Notes: generated by a model from the sequence alone, not told the origin. DNA of 64,000 bases from Pezicula radicicola (GCA_003008705.1 PDUO01000011.1:1231956-1295955), one strand, 5' to 3'; shown: positions 11,465 through 22,317, counted from the first letter of the stretch. A program made the numbers and translations.

Positions 11465-12194
11465 ACAGCAACAACAGAATGCTGTTAGCTCACCCCAGCT
11501 TGCGCCTTCTTATCATCCCCAGCCCCAGCAAGCTTCCCATCGCCAACTTGCATTCAGCCAAGGTCAGGCCCATGTTGCATCGCCACCACCCACACAGTAT
11601 GTCCCACATTCCGTTCACAGATCACGACAAAATAGCTTTGATAATCGCTACGCAACCCCTGTCAATGTTTCTGCTGCGCCTGCTCCACCTCAACAGGCAT
11701 ATTCACACAACGCACCACAACACCATGGTACACCACTTCAAATGCAATATCAACCACAACATGCTTTGCAACCATCGCGATATTCTGGTACTCCTCAATC
11801 AGCTCCGGCACCACAACAAGTACCCCAACAGCAAGCTCCGCAATCACAGCACTCTTATGGCCATCCTCCGTCTCATCCAATGCATCATCATTCCTCTTCT
11901 CTTGGTCAGCCTCGTAGCTACACACCAACTAATTACGATAACCGAGGATATGGCCAAGTCCCGCCATCGCAGCAAACATCTCTTAGTCAAGAGAGAATGG
12001 CACAAGAGCACGAAGTAATGATGAGGCGCGAGATGCACCACCAGGCGCGCCCTAGCCAGGATCACTACGACAATCACTATGAAAGGCAACGAAGCATGCA
12101 GGAGGCGGAGTATCAAAGACGATTAGAAGAGCAACGGCGTATAGATGAACGGCGTATGGAAGAGCGACGTATGGATGAGCAGCGACGTCGGTGA
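5620..12194 (+). CDS. Snt1/NCoR-like SANT-domain corepressor (probable Set3-type complex subunit)
   Basis: The proposed exons are 5620..5621, 5678..9647 and 9732..12194, giving 2144 residues. The main frame has no usable ATG before exon 2. Joining AT (5620-5621) to G (5678) across a GTAAGT...GCAG intron creates the ATG, followed by SSRNQYDSRES. The second intron (9648..9731, 84 nt, branch CTAAC at 9715) is stop-free and in frame. Removing it restores a normal SANT helix (KTHIM joined to VKNYYQRQVD). Layout: an R/G/S/D-rich N-terminus; a helical charged region around residues 800-900; SANT 1 about 1008-1056 (EEESLIFEKTYLE); SANT 2 about 1288-1340 (WSVPEQNDFSALLRHFG); polyQ tracts; an RE-rich coiled coil; a polyproline run; and a basic C-terminus. 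Paired SANT domains in a huge disordered protein resemble yeast Snt1 and animal NCoR/SMRT, which bridge histone deacetylases to chromatin. The family call is inference from that architecture. Confidence 0.8.
10131..10275 (+). repeat. CAA/CAG repeat encoding a polyglutamine tract
   Basis: Mixed CAA and CAG codons with scattered Met, Val and His encode a Gln-rich segment of roughly 45 residues in the SANT protein. The mixed codons suggest selection for glutamine rather than a pure slippage tract. Length is probably polymorphic between strains. Confidence 0.85.
11431..11478 (+). repeat. Second CAA/CAG polyglutamine tract
   Basis: A near-uninterrupted run of 16 glutamine codons lies in the C-terminal third of the SANT protein. 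It starts with CAACAGCAGCAG and sits in otherwise Pro/Gln/His-rich disordered sequence. Confidence 0.85.
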
Positions 12195-12778
12195 TAACTG
12201 ATCTAGAACTGGCCCATTGGAATGTTGTTTCTTGTCGATTTTTTTGTTTGTGTATGATTATAGTACGATTACAAAAGTCCTGCAGCAGACGGTTGTGCAG
12301 CTTGTATGCATGGGGAAATATGTCGTGGCGTAGATGATATTCCCTTCATTCTATGTAAGATCAAATGAGAGGTCGAGGCAGTGGAGTTTTGGCGCAATGC
12401 AAAGGAGGAATTGCTATGGGACCAAGCATATGACATGACTGTACATTAGCTTCAAAAATGAATACTTCATGAAAACAAGCTTAGAGCAAGCACCGGAATT
12501 AAGTGAGTTACTCAAATTAATTTAGTTACTCAAAGTGAAATTCGCCAGGTTCAAGATGTCATCTGAAGAACTGTTCATGACCGTGAATTTAGATTAATGG
12601 TAAGAATCCCCACCCCAGAACTGTCAACTGTTCACACTTTGATCATGAAATATATTTTCAAACCGCCATGCATGTTAAGAATCGAATATATACACAAACA
12701 ATGAACAATAACCCAATCATCCATCAGCCAGTCCTCCTCAAAACATAGCTTCTCTTCTTAACCGACCACATAACAATC
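12195..12778. other. Convergent intergenic region with 18-bp repeat copies
   Basis: This is the 3' flank shared by the SANT gene (plus) and the LPMO gene (minus). Two copies of the 18-bp repeat lie in reverse orientation at 12499-12540. Nothing coding is apparent. Confidence 0.6.
12499..12540 (-). repeat. Two copies of the 18-bp repeat, reverse orientation
   Basis: Read on the minus strand the segment gives GAGTAACTAAATTAATTT followed directly by GAGTAACTCACTTAATTC, again 18 nt apart. Confidence 0.75.
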
Positions 12779-13771
12779 TTAAGAAACAGTGTAAACACCC
12801 GTTGAGCTAGCCGTCGGTGCAGCAGGCAAAGTCTGGGTAACACTGATGGCACCAGAGTACAACGTCGGTCCAGGAATAATATAAGTAGTAAGGGTAGCAG
12901 CATAGAGATCATATAAAATACCAGGGTCAGTAGGAGTATAAAAGTCCGTGGCCAGTTCACCAGCCGGCTTAGCAGTACCACTACTAGTAATAGCAAGATT
13001 AACACATTGTGGATAATCCTGAGCACCATCTGCAGAACCAGCAGCATGCAAAGCGATAATCTCATGTCGAAGAACGTAATTTCCTTGCGCGATATCGGAT
13101 GGGATTGTAACGGTCCAGGAATTGTTGTTTGCGATTAGGACATCGGTTGCCCAGCGGCCATCGGTGATTGTGTCGTCAAGGAGACCTACTGCGTCGATTT
13201 TGAACCATTGGAGGGTTGTTTTGTCGACGGTTTCGCATGGTCCGTTGCAGTTGGCTAGGTAGTCAATGACGGGACCTTTGTGAGTGACGGGCCATGGTGT
13301 CCATTCTATACTCAGAAACTAGGAATTAGTTTACTTGTTCTAGACCGTATAGTTACTCAAAGCAAGACAGTTACTCAAAATAAGAGAGAGTAATTGAACC
13401 CGAAAGGGCAAATTTTATCCGAGGAATTGGATACGTACGAATCTCGATGGTGGTTCCTGCTTTGACGGATGCTGCTGTTTGACCGGGTGTTGCTGCTAGA
13501 TGGCAGATCACATCGGAGGTAGTGAAGGCATCGGGTGCGATGAAACCGTTTGAGAGATCTTGTGGTATTGACCAGCCGACTACAACGGGAGCTGGGGTGA
13601 TGTATTGAAAAGATGGGTTGTACCCTTGGTAACTGGATGGACTTAGCAAGCATTACCTGTGTAGTAGTATAGAGGTACTTACTACACACCATTTGCAACG
13701 ATCCCGCTTACAGTTCCATGAGCCGTTACAGTGGTAATAAACCAGCCAAGAGCAGCAACCTTTGAAAACAT
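12779..13771 (-). CDS. AA9 (GH61) lytic polysaccharide monooxygenase, secreted
   Basis: Exons on the minus strand are 13771..13683, 13632..13439 and 13305..12779, giving 269 residues. A 17-residue signal peptide ([17 protein letters not shown]) ends just before His1 of the mature protein. The copper-binding histidine brace is complete: His1, His86 (in PVTHKGP) and the axial Tyr175 (in AQDYPQC). The second-sphere His164 and Gln173 are also present. AA9 enzymes use copper with O2 or H2O2 to cleave cellulose or related beta-glucans oxidatively outside the cell. There is no CBM1 or C-terminal linker, so this is a single-domain enzyme of 252 mature residues. Both introns have good ends (GTAAGT; GTACGT). 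Intron 2 (133 nt) is unusually long here and contains 18-bp repeat copies. Upstream in-frame codons before 13771 lack signal-peptide character, so I start at MFSK. Confidence 0.95.
13350..13395 (-). repeat. 18-bp repeat copies inside LPMO intron 2
   Basis: On the minus strand the segment reads GAGTAACTGTCTTGCTTT then GAGTAACTATAC. It lies wholly within the intron 13438..13306. It has the same sense as the gene's transcript. Confidence 0.7.
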
Positions 13772-14656
13772 ACTGGCCGATATGATATAGCAAGAAAGAT
13801 CGAGATCGGCAGTACTGTACAGTAGATTATCAAATGGCTGATGTTTCACGATTGACGATTCCAGTTCCACACATTCCAGCCGTGGAGGAAGAGAGAGCGG
13901 TCTTCTTATGCTTGTACTGCCAAGCTTGCGGAAGTTAATCCCATATGAAGTTGAATAACAGAACCAGGTGACGGTCCATGCCACGCATGCTGACTAGTTA
14001 TAATTTTGGTAAGTTATATGGAAAGAGGAGAAAAGTGATAGTGTATAACCAATGGAAATCCTCACGAAATATATGGTACGTCTCATGATCAGCGCTTCAA
14101 TGTAAGGTTAATCAATTCGGCAGGCCAGGCTATTCAGAGTCCGCCTATAAGCTCTTCAGATGCAGTGATTTTCCATAGTAGCATCAAGCTTTGATGATCC
14201 AAGTGCCGACAAAAGCATGAATGCCACGATGAACCAAGGGTTATCCCCAGAATTGGCTTCAACTTCCCGATGAGCCGACGGCTCCTCATGGTTTTCCATA
14301 TTAGCCTCAATTTACCCTGAACTAAGTAGATTGATGAATAGAAATAACAACTTTATGCCAAGAAAAGAAAAGCATGAGTGGTTTGTCGCTTGACCTACAC
14401 TCAATATAACAAAATTTTGAGAAGAGTAGCCACTCGGCCAAAAAAAAGGTAAAATAATAAAAAATATGAAAGGGACAAAGATTGTACCAACAGCACTCAA
14501 GTAGTAATAATAAATGTAAAACTGTTCAGATTTTGGGTGTTCTAAATTCGGAATAGGTACGTAGCTAAGCGAACCCCACACACCAAAAAAAAACATCAAA
14601 AAAGAATGATCACACAGTGGGATCTAACCACTTGCATTTTCAATGGCAATTTTAAT
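13772..14656. other. Upstream region of the LPMO gene
   Basis: About 0.9 kb with no supported coding sequence. It separates the LPMO start from the tRNA-like gene, and the LPMO promoter must lie here. The part nearest the tRNA is A/T-rich with homopolymer runs. Confidence 0.5.
14598..14603 (-). terminator. Possible Pol III T-run terminator downstream of the tRNA-like gene
   Basis: The minus strand shows six consecutive T about 55 nt past the tRNA 3' end, and a longer T run lies further on at about 14585-14593. No T4+ run lies closer. The distance is longer than usual for tRNA genes. Confidence 0.35.
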
Positions 14657-14812
14657 TGGCGGTGCTGGGAATCGAACCCAGATTGAAACGGGTCAGCATG
14701 ATTATCCTGAATGGATCACCACAACGTCACGTGCTGCGATGTATATTAGCAAGTTTGTAAGATGTTGCGGAAATGATGGTTGATAACTTACCTACCATTA
14801 CACCACACCACC
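14657..14812 (-). tRNA. tRNA-like gene, possibly tRNA-His(GTG), with two insertions
   Basis: The ends form a perfect 7-bp acceptor stem: GGTGGTG (14812..14806) with CACCGCC (14664..14658), then discriminator A. The T-arm is canonical: CTGGG, TTCGATT, CCCAG. The A-box TGGTGTAATGG and B-box GGTTCGATTCC are both present. The D-arm is only complete (GTG TAATGGTAG CAC) if 58 nt (14791..14734) are removed. That insert begins GTAAGT, has GCTAAT near its end and finishes GCAG, like a spliceosomal intron. After it the anticodon loop can be read as TTGTGG (anticodon GTG, His). A second 27-nt insert (14718..14692) then falls at the canonical 37/38 tRNA intron site. The anticodon stem would have four pairs, one of them G-T, and one T-T mismatch (27-43). 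The mature length would be 71 nt. It could be a decayed tRNA. Isotype and functionality are uncertain. Confidence 0.6.
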
Positions 14813-15936
14813 TGCATGTTTGCTTGTTGTTTGTTGAAGCAGTATTCGTTGTTTGGCTATAATATAATCTTAGTGGGTCTTGGATACAGTCATCGGCTAC
14901 TTAAGCGATCAGCTAATTTGGAATGTTAGTCTTCCAATTCCATTGGTAATAGCCACCAGATACAGTACAGTATACCTCAAAGCACCAGAAGGAAATATAT
15001 AAATTAAATTGTAAATAACTGGAGAATTTTCTATCTCAACAAACCTCATTTCTCAATTGGAAACATCAGACTATGATTATAGGTATTTTCTAAAGCTAAC
15101 ATCTCGGATTTGAATGCGGCTTTCAACTTCGGGGATGTCATTAAGCGGCACGCTAGTAGGTTCACGTTTAGTCTTACTACCTCTGTGCCTAGGTAGCGTA
15201 CGGAAGGTCAGTATGCCGTATTGCAAGCACCGGTAATTTATTCATAGCATTAACTATCTCAAGTGATTTTGTAATCTATTAATAGATCGGATCCAAACAT
15301 CTTTTACTACCTCGCTGACGAAATTGAAGTCGGGACACTACACGTAAACTATGTGAGTTTGCTTGAATAATAAGAGGTCACCCGAATAATTCAAATCAAG
15401 TGAGTTGCCTAAATAAGCTAGTCACTCAAATCAAGTAGGTTACTTAATTTCTACAGCGGCTACTCATGCCGGGTCGCTTTCACCATTGCCGAAGTCAAAT
15501 CGTCTTGGCCACCGCTTAACTCTCGAGGCGAGGAATAAAGGAGAAACTTTATATGGATTAACCTACCTACTCCAACTGGCAGATTCGGAGGGACGTGATA
15601 TCGTAACCCTATCAAGATATAAATAATACAAATACCTGTACTTCAACTACTCCAAAAAAAAAATTCTTGTTTAAATCATCAAGTAGGATCAGCGCTCGGT
15701 CATCCATCTTCTTCACCGAAAACCCCCCACTCTTTTACACATCAGACATGCAAGAGATCCTGATCAAATGCACTAAAAGCGCCGCGACCGGACAATTTCT
15801 CCCATCCTACCAATGCAAGAGCTCCCATAAGAAAGCCGAAACGTCTTTCACCATTTACTTTGTTTTGTTTTGTCATCTTTCCCAAAAATTTCAAAATCCA
15901 AAAGAAAAATGAAATAAAAATTAATTGTCCTTTGCC
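14813..15936. other. Intergenic region upstream of the MFS gene
   Basis: AT-rich sequence containing a diverged 18-bp repeat array (15385-15452). A homopolymer-rich probable leader precedes the transporter ATG. I see no convincing gene. Confidence 0.55.
15385..15452 (-). repeat. Diverged array of the 18-bp repeat, reverse orientation
   Basis: Read on the minus strand: AAGTAACCTACTTGATTT, GAGTGACTAGCTTATTTA, then a 17-nt GGCAACTCACTTGATTT and a trailing GAATTATTC. The unit and phase are clearly those of the array at 5153. Confidence 0.75.
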
Positions 15937-17415
15937 ATGTCTACACTCGAGAAAGGTGTGATGCCATCAGAAGGCACGGGAGTCGCTATTCCTCCAGTAC
16001 CAGAGCCGTACAGTGTTTTCTCAAAAGCGCAAAAGGTTCTCATCGTAACCATCGTCGCCTTAGCTGCTACCTTCTCGTCTTTTAGCGGAAATATCTATTA
16101 CCCGTCCATACCAAACATATCAGTCGACTTGTCAGTTTCGCCAGAACTCGTCAACCTTACAGTGACTTCGTACATGATATTCCAAGCCCTAAGCCCTCAG
16201 ATATGGGGTGCTATTGCAGACGTACACGGACGGAGAATCACTTATATCGTTACTTTCATTATCTTCTTCGGAGCTTGCATTGGATTAGCTGAAACAAAAG
16301 CCTATGCCCAGCTACTCGTGTTAAGATGCTTGCAAAGCACCGGTAGTGCTTCAACAATTGCCATTGGCGCTGGCGTTATTGGCGACATTACCCGGAGAGA
16401 GGAAAGAGGTGGTTACATGGGAATCTTCCAAGCCGGCCTTCTGATTCCTAATGCAGCAGGTCCCATTTTGGGAGGTGTCTTTACTGACACATTGGGTTGG
16501 AGAGCAATCTTTTGGTTTTTGGCTATCTACAGCGGTGTCTTCCTTATTGCACTGGTCCTCCTCTTGCCAGAAACATTAAGATCACTTGTTGGTAATGGAT
16601 CCATACCGGCCAAAGGATTATCTCAGAGCCCAATAATTTACTTCCAGGAACTACGCAAAAGGAAGAGCAGCAACACCCAGCAAATAACGCTGCAAGAAAA
16701 TTCCGAAAAGAAGAAAACGAACTTGGACTTCCTTACGCCCGTACGCTTAATTTTTGGCGTCGAGGTAACCTGCGCCATCCTTTTCGTAGCAATATACTAC
16801 ACTGGTTGGCAGATGACTATTACAGCAATGTCAACACTCTTCAGTAGAATTTATGGGCTCGACGAACTTGACATAGGCCTGACATTTCTTGGAAATGGAG
16901 CAGGTGCTATATTTGGTACCCTCTCAACAGGAAAACTTCTCGACCACGAATATCGCCGTATCAAAAGGCACTACACCGGCAATCCTGCCGATTTCCCACT
17001 TGAGAAAGCACGATTTTCAACCCTCTGGATATGGAGTGGACTACAGTGTGCCTCCATTTTGGTGTTCGGGTGGACCTTGGATAAACATGTCCATATGTCT
17101 GTGCCAATTATATGTACATTCGTGCTAGGATGGTCCACGTCAAGTCTTCAGAGCATAATCACGACCTTTCTAGTAGATGTTTTCCCAGACAAGAGTGCAA
17201 GTGCAGTAGCTTCACTAAATCTTGCCAGATGTTTGATGGGCGCTGGTGGAACGGCTGCGGTCTTACCAATTGTGAATGGCATTGGGGTTGGATGGACTTT
17301 CACTCTCATCTCGCTGGTTTTAGCCATGGCGAGCTGCTTGGTCCTTGTGCAAATGAAGTACGGTGTGAGGTGGAGGCGGAAAAGAGAAGAGAAGAAAGTA
17401 GACAATGAACAATAG
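15937..17415 (+). CDS. MFS drug:H+ antiporter, DHA1 family, QDR-like
   Basis: A single-exon gene of 492 residues. The frame is open slightly upstream, but 15937 is the first ATG. The cytosolic N-terminus is followed by a first transmembrane segment and the family-typical FSGNIYYPSIPNI. The MFS signature between TM2 and TM3 is present as WGAIADVHGRR. TM5 carries the antiporter-like run GLLIPNAAGPILGG. A central loop of about 60 charged residues (RKRKSSNTQQ...SEKKKTN) separates two six-helix halves, and the C-terminus is basic. Relatives (Qdr and Dtr1 types in yeasts) export drugs, quinidine, polyamines or dityrosine precursors across the plasma membrane. The substrate here cannot be read from sequence. 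No biosynthetic gene is adjacent, and it converges on the RFC gene. Confidence 0.92.
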   Translation: MSTLEKGVMPSEGTGVAIPPVPEPYSVFSKAQKVLIVTIVALAATFSSFSGNIYYPSIPNISVDLSVSPELVNLTVTSYMIFQALSPQIWGAIADVHGRRITYIVTFIIFFGACIGLAETKAYAQLLVLRCLQSTGSASTIAIGAGVIGDITRREERGGYMGIFQAGLLIPNAAGPILGGVFTDTLGWRAIFWFLAIYSGVFLIALVLLLPETLRSLVGNGSIPAKGLSQSPIIYFQELRKRKSSNTQQITLQENSEKKKTNLDFLTPVRLIFGVEVTCAILFVAIYYTGWQMTITAMSTLFSRIYGLDELDIGLTFLGNGAGAIFGTLSTGKLLDHEYRRIKRHYTGNPADFPLEKARFSTLWIWSGLQCASILVFGWTLDKHVHMSVPIICTFVLGWSTSSLQSIITTFLVDVFPDKSASAVASLNLARCLMGAGGTAAVLPIVNGIGVGWTFTLISLVLAMASCLVLVQMKYGVRWRRKREEKKVDNEQ

Positions 17416-17847
17416 AGCACAACACAAAGCTAGGGATAAGAAACAATAGACTCGGTAGCAAATTAGCCCTCTTAATATTCGTAAAGTAAAGTTCAACGGC
17501 CAATCCGATCAGAGATGCTTACTTGGGGCTCTGATAGCACTGGCAGGTCTGGCAGATATCCCAGGTCTTACAGCTCTTGCAGTTCTTGCAGTTCTACGCC
17601 GACTTGTAGAATCTGACTGCCTCATCTACCATTCCCATATGTAAGAAGCTGAATTGCAAGCCAAGGCAAGATGAATGAGCGATCTCCCTCCTATGTCGTT
17701 TTCCTTCGCCTCAACTGTAGCATTTAGATAACTTCTGCGCGGATGTTATTTGTGTTTTGATGACCAAATCTCAGAAAATTACGCCAGCCATCCAACGCCG
17801 TTCCATATGCATACCTTCCTAACATCAAGCATAAGTCTTCATATTTA

Positions 17848-19194
17848 TCACATAAGCTCCACACCGTTTCTGACAACACCGACAACGGCTCCGGTCTGAA
17901 CAACCTCCCCGCCTCCACCGCTTAGTCTATATTCGACCTCAGCGAGACCATCTAGCCATGTAATCATGACAGGAGCCGGGACGTCCAATTGCGAAAGTTG
18001 TTCGCTAAGTGCGGTGATAATATCTGCCAATGCCAGACCTTGTGTTGCTTTTAATGAGTTGATCAATTGTAAACATGAAGTCACGTCAGTCGTTTTCAGG
18101 AGCGTGTTCATGATTTTCATGATATCGGCGGGATGTGGCGACGCAATACATTCATAGATTGTGGTTTCAGTAATGAGGTCGCGGACGATGTCTTTCTCGG
18201 CAATTTTGGGTGTTCCTCTCACATGGAGCGGGGTACCTGGAAAAGATTTCTGTTAGTATGCTGATACAATGACTGTTCTTGCAGACCAATCAAATGGGAG
18301 ACTCACTGCTGGCATGACAAGCTTGCAAAACGTTCAATGCTCGTCTCATATCACCCTTACTCAACCTTACCAGAGCTTCGGTTGCTTCAGGACTGATCTG
18401 GACATTCTCTTCCAGGATCACTTTGTCAACCAATACTCGAATGTCTCTCTCCTTCAAAGGGCTGAATCTGAACCTCGTACAACGACTTAGCAACGCCGGG
18501 CTAAGTTTGTGTGTGTAATTTGCAATAACACAAAATCTTGTATTCGCCGTGTATTTCTCCATAATTCTCCTCAGAGCCATCTGGGCGGTTGATGTCATAG
18601 CATCTGCCTCGTCCAAAATAATAAGCTTGTATGAAGCGATCGAAGATGAGTTTGAGGTTGGGGCCATGGTGAATATTTGCTTCGTGCTAGCAAAGGTCTT
18701 GATTTGTTCACGAACAACATCGATACCTCGATCATCGGATGCGTTGAGTTCAAGAACCATCTGTCGCATATTTTTTGAACCGTATATGCGCCGTGCGAGT
18801 GCAAGAATGGTCGAGGTTTTACCTGTTCCAGGAGGCCCGTAGAGTAAGAGATGAGGTAGTCTCTATTATGTATCAGCCTGATGTTCGCCAGGGTCGCAGA
18901 GCTTTACGCACATTTGTGTCCACGAATTTATTGATAGTAGCAAGAATGTCTTGATGGCCAGAAACATCTTCAAGGGTATCTGGACGGTACTTTTCGACCC
19001 TGTAAGATCAGCGTTAGATATTATGTGGGCATAAGCTATCAAGGAAGGCTATACCATGGCAAACTATCTTCAGCCTCAACGGGTAGATTGGCCGCGCTTC
19101 TCTTCCCTTTCGAATTGGTATTGTCTGAACTGAACATTACCGTATCCTTCGCTGCTGGCGCGTCGACATCCATATCATCTTCAAAGTCCGACAT
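17848..19194 (-). CDS. Replication factor C small subunit, Rfc3/RFC5 type
   Basis: Exons on the minus strand are 19194..19055, 18999..18912, 18862..18307 and 18236..17848, giving 390 residues. It is an AAA+ clamp-loader subunit. RFC opens PCNA and loads it on primer-template junctions in the nucleus. Walker A is GPPGTGKT (about residues 85-92), Walker B LIILDEAD (about 156-163), and the trans-acting arginine motif SRC lies in LLSRCTRF (about 202-204). The order VEKYRP, VSGHQDI, LPHLLLYGPPG and CTRFRFSPL matches Rfc3 (human RFC5) rather than Rfc1, 2, 4 or 5. An acidic extension of about 45 residues precedes the core, and the C-terminal collar carries a Gly run. Introns are 55, 49 and 70 nt, and the last has a TACTAAC branch site. 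Confidence 0.95.
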
Positions 19195-20931
19195 ATCTGC
19201 GGCAGTCCTAAGAGATATGAGAGAGATGGTGGGGGAGGGGGTGTTTTCCGGTTTGAAGATATGTCGTCGTTGATTTCGGAGAGAGACGCGAGTAGTGGTG
19301 CAATGCAATATTCTCGCGACGCGTTCAGCACGTGCCTACCCTAAGTCTTCACCCACCAGACCAACCCTCATTTCGTGTATCTTACCTTTGAATTCCTCAC
19401 ATAATAATAGGAATTAAGAAAGTAAAGCAAAAATGAAACATCACGTTAAAAGAGGCAATTACTTAATAATAGAAAATCCTTTGCAAAAACCAGCCCATAA
19501 ACCCCCAAAAATGACCTTGTTTGAGTAACATGAGATTTTGCTAGATTATCGAGTGATTGAGAATGCGATGTGCAACAAAACTTTTCAGGTTGGAGTCGTG
19601 TGCAGGCACGTGATCAATGCATTTGCTAAATTGGAACCTATCTATAGAAAAAATTTCTACTTGTTTGATGTAATGAGTATTGCTTAGCATTTATTAACTT
19701 CTAGTCATATGTAATCTAATAAATTACTGTGCTAGTGTGCCTAATGTGATAGTGCTTGGAGAGCGGGAAAAGATAATATTCTTTTACTTACTTGTGCACC
19801 CTAATACTCTGTGATATATATGTGACCTATATGGAACGTAAAGTGACTAAACTTACTTTATTAATTAGGAGCTGAATGAAGCCTTTGATAATGCAATCAA
19901 TTTAACAGACAACGACTATATAGGCAAGGTACTATAGATCTAACTCACTAAGGACTAAGGTATATATGAACCCTTGAGCACCATTATAATGAAAAGTAGT
20001 AAAATATGGGAATATTGGTAATGGTCGGAAATCATGTATATTCTGGCCCTTGAATCTGTGGGGATTTCTACACTATTTATACACAAAATGAGCATCGCAA
20101 GGGCCTCGTTTCCTATACTAATTGAGTAGTTTTTGATGTCAAATGGTCAAGCCAACAGTGCTCTGATCCTCCACTAATTAGAGCCCATGGCGACCAGCGG
20201 AAATGAGGTTATATTAGTATTACACGTGATTTGAGTCCGACAGTATATTTATTATTCTTTTCGTGTTATAGGACTTTACTTACCTAGGCATTTTTATAAA
20301 GTTTTATTAAACAAAGGAACACCTATATTATATCTATTTACTTATTTAAATCCTAAAGTTGTATATAAGAAGAATCGTAGGGTTAAATAAATGAATTTTG
20401 TATTATGTCTTTGTACGATATTATAAACAAAAGCCGGTAATGCTAGGTAAATAGATAAGGTAAGTAAATTAAGTATACAAGAAGTTAAGCGACATAAGGT
20501 TCAACTTTGTTCTCCCTTTCCCATCTTCAAAGCAGAGAGGTGTAAACTTTGACTATAACTTCAGCAAACTTGCTATTCATCAAAAGTGCTGATGCAAATA
20601 GATTTTTCCGTTTAAATGTTGCTAAGCTAACACTTTTGTTTACCTTAAGCATTTCTAGTAGGCTACTCAACTAGCACTTGCTTAGATGACTGTCCAACGT
20701 CCGAATTTTAATCGTGGCTATTTGATTCCATTGTCAATCAGTTTATAAATTACTTAATGATATATAAACCATCGAATCTATTCCGGTCTCTTCCTTAGAC
20801 TTTGTATATGCTGTAAGTGTACCTTCTTGAACAGTTGATCACTAACGGCTTTCCCAACTTAGTCGGCCGCAAATCAGAAGGTCCATACTAGAAAGTAGAG
20901 ATAAGAGGAGGTAAAGTAGCAGGTACCTACT
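19195..20931. other. AT-rich gene-free stretch
   Basis: About 1.7 kb with frequent stops in all frames and many TA steps (for example 19620-20500). I see no gene, tRNA or terminal repeat. It could be an old transposon remnant eroded by RIP, but this is only an impression. A TpA/ApT and (CpA+TpG)/(ApC+GpT) index plot would decide. Confidence 0.5.
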
Positions 20932-20949
20932 ATGACTAATGAGCAAGAT

Positions 20950-21080
20950 GTACGAAGGCCAGATTTTAAAGTAATGAGACTGGTCCAAGCTTTCCTCACC
21001 CAAAATCAGTACCACGTGAGTACGTTTTGCAGCAAAAACGCTTGGACCAGTCTCATTACTTTAAAATCTGGCCTTCGTAC
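20950..21080. repeat. Perfect 41-bp inverted repeat (foldback) with a 49-nt loop
   Basis: The left arm 20950-20990 (starting GTACGAAGGCCAG) is the exact reverse complement of the right arm 21040-21080 (ending CTGGCCTTCGTAC), with no mismatch in 41 bp. The loop is 20991-21039 and contains CACGTG. Such perfection in otherwise AT-rich degenerate sequence suggests a recent origin. A small plus-strand ORF covering it only reflects the palindrome. Confidence 0.95.
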
Positions 21081-22277
21081 TCGTACAGGTAGTTTCAAAT
21101 ACCTTTCGGCCTCGGCGAATGAAATGCCCAATTAGCAAGACTTTGATCCTTTAGAACAAGGTCCCTAACAATTACATCACTGTACTTGTGTGGAGTACAC
21201 AAGTTGTAACGTCATGACCCAGGTACCTGCAGGGCTGCGGCCCAGAAAAACTTAGACTGCCGAAAGTCCGAAAACCTTCCTAGGCGATAAGAATACAGCC
21301 CTGGTTATTCCTTGTCTTTGTAACTTGGTGAGTGCATGATGCACGAGGCAATCTTAATCTCACCGCTTTGGGCTTCGAAAGGAGACTACGAGTTGGCTGC
21401 CGCTGTCAAACAGTGTTGTGTCGCTTCTCGCCTTGGTATAGGACGTTATACTATACTACCTAGGTACGCTGGCCTTTGGGGGCTTATGACGGAAATGGTT
21501 GAACTTGAGTCGTGGAAATGGAATAAGATCGCCAATGGCATGATCTTCTATCTCTTTCAATCAGGTAGCCTGACGTGCCTAACCAGAGCAAAGAGCAAGG
21601 AAAGGTTTGAAATCCAGGACCTTCCATGGGAGTTGCATACCTCTTTAACAGGCCCAAGGAATCTCCGGCCACGAATAGTAGGTGTGTGTGGACCTTGTGC
21701 GATGCTGCTTTTGCAATATAAGCGGGCCGTAAGCGGTAATTCTTGGTGACTGATATATTGCTGCTAATCATTACAACAGCTGGAAGGATCTGACATTCTT
21801 TCCATCTCGCCATGCATCCTTATGCAAGTCCTTTGTGGGAAAATATTGCTCGGAAATCGACCATTTTTATTCACTAACATGACTATCAAAATAGAGACCA
21901 GCCAAGAACATATGCTTAAGACATCTTCGAAAGAAAGAACCCTGAGGACCCTGAACTCTATATGTCGTGCTGCAAGATGAAGTGTCCGCACGCCTCATTG
22001 AACGTCGGGGACGAGAACGAGATCACGCCAGGTCCCCAACCTGCTCCCAAACCTGCTCCCATATAACAGAACAGGAGTATGCTGAGGAGGTGCATATCGT
22101 GCAGTGCGCATCACATCACTCCGTATTGGTATTGTGAATGGACAGAACAGCTGTCGCTGTAGACATGGGGTGTGTGTGAGTAAATGATAAAAGCCACGTC
22201 TCACAAGGGTGGGCGGCGTAATCTGCCTAAAACAGAAACATGGGATTCTATAAATCCCATGTTGATCCTTGATCCGA

Positions 22278-22317
22278 GAGGCCCGTGAGGCCCGTGAGAG
22301 GTCCGTGAGAGGTCCGT
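22278..22317 (+). repeat. Short tandem repeat, two 9-mers then two 11-mers
   Basis: GAGGCCCGT occurs twice in tandem (22278, 22287), followed by GAGAGGTCCGT twice (22296, 22307). The two unit types are clearly related. Confidence 0.8.

Noticed and set aside
15667..15912. 81-codon ORF just upstream of the MFS gene
   Set aside because: Lies in the probable leader, no similarity, and partly homopolymer-driven sequence. An uORF cannot be excluded.
20932..21135. Small plus-strand ORF spanning the inverted repeat
   Set aside because: The open frame arises from the palindrome. The same 41 bp are read forward and backward.
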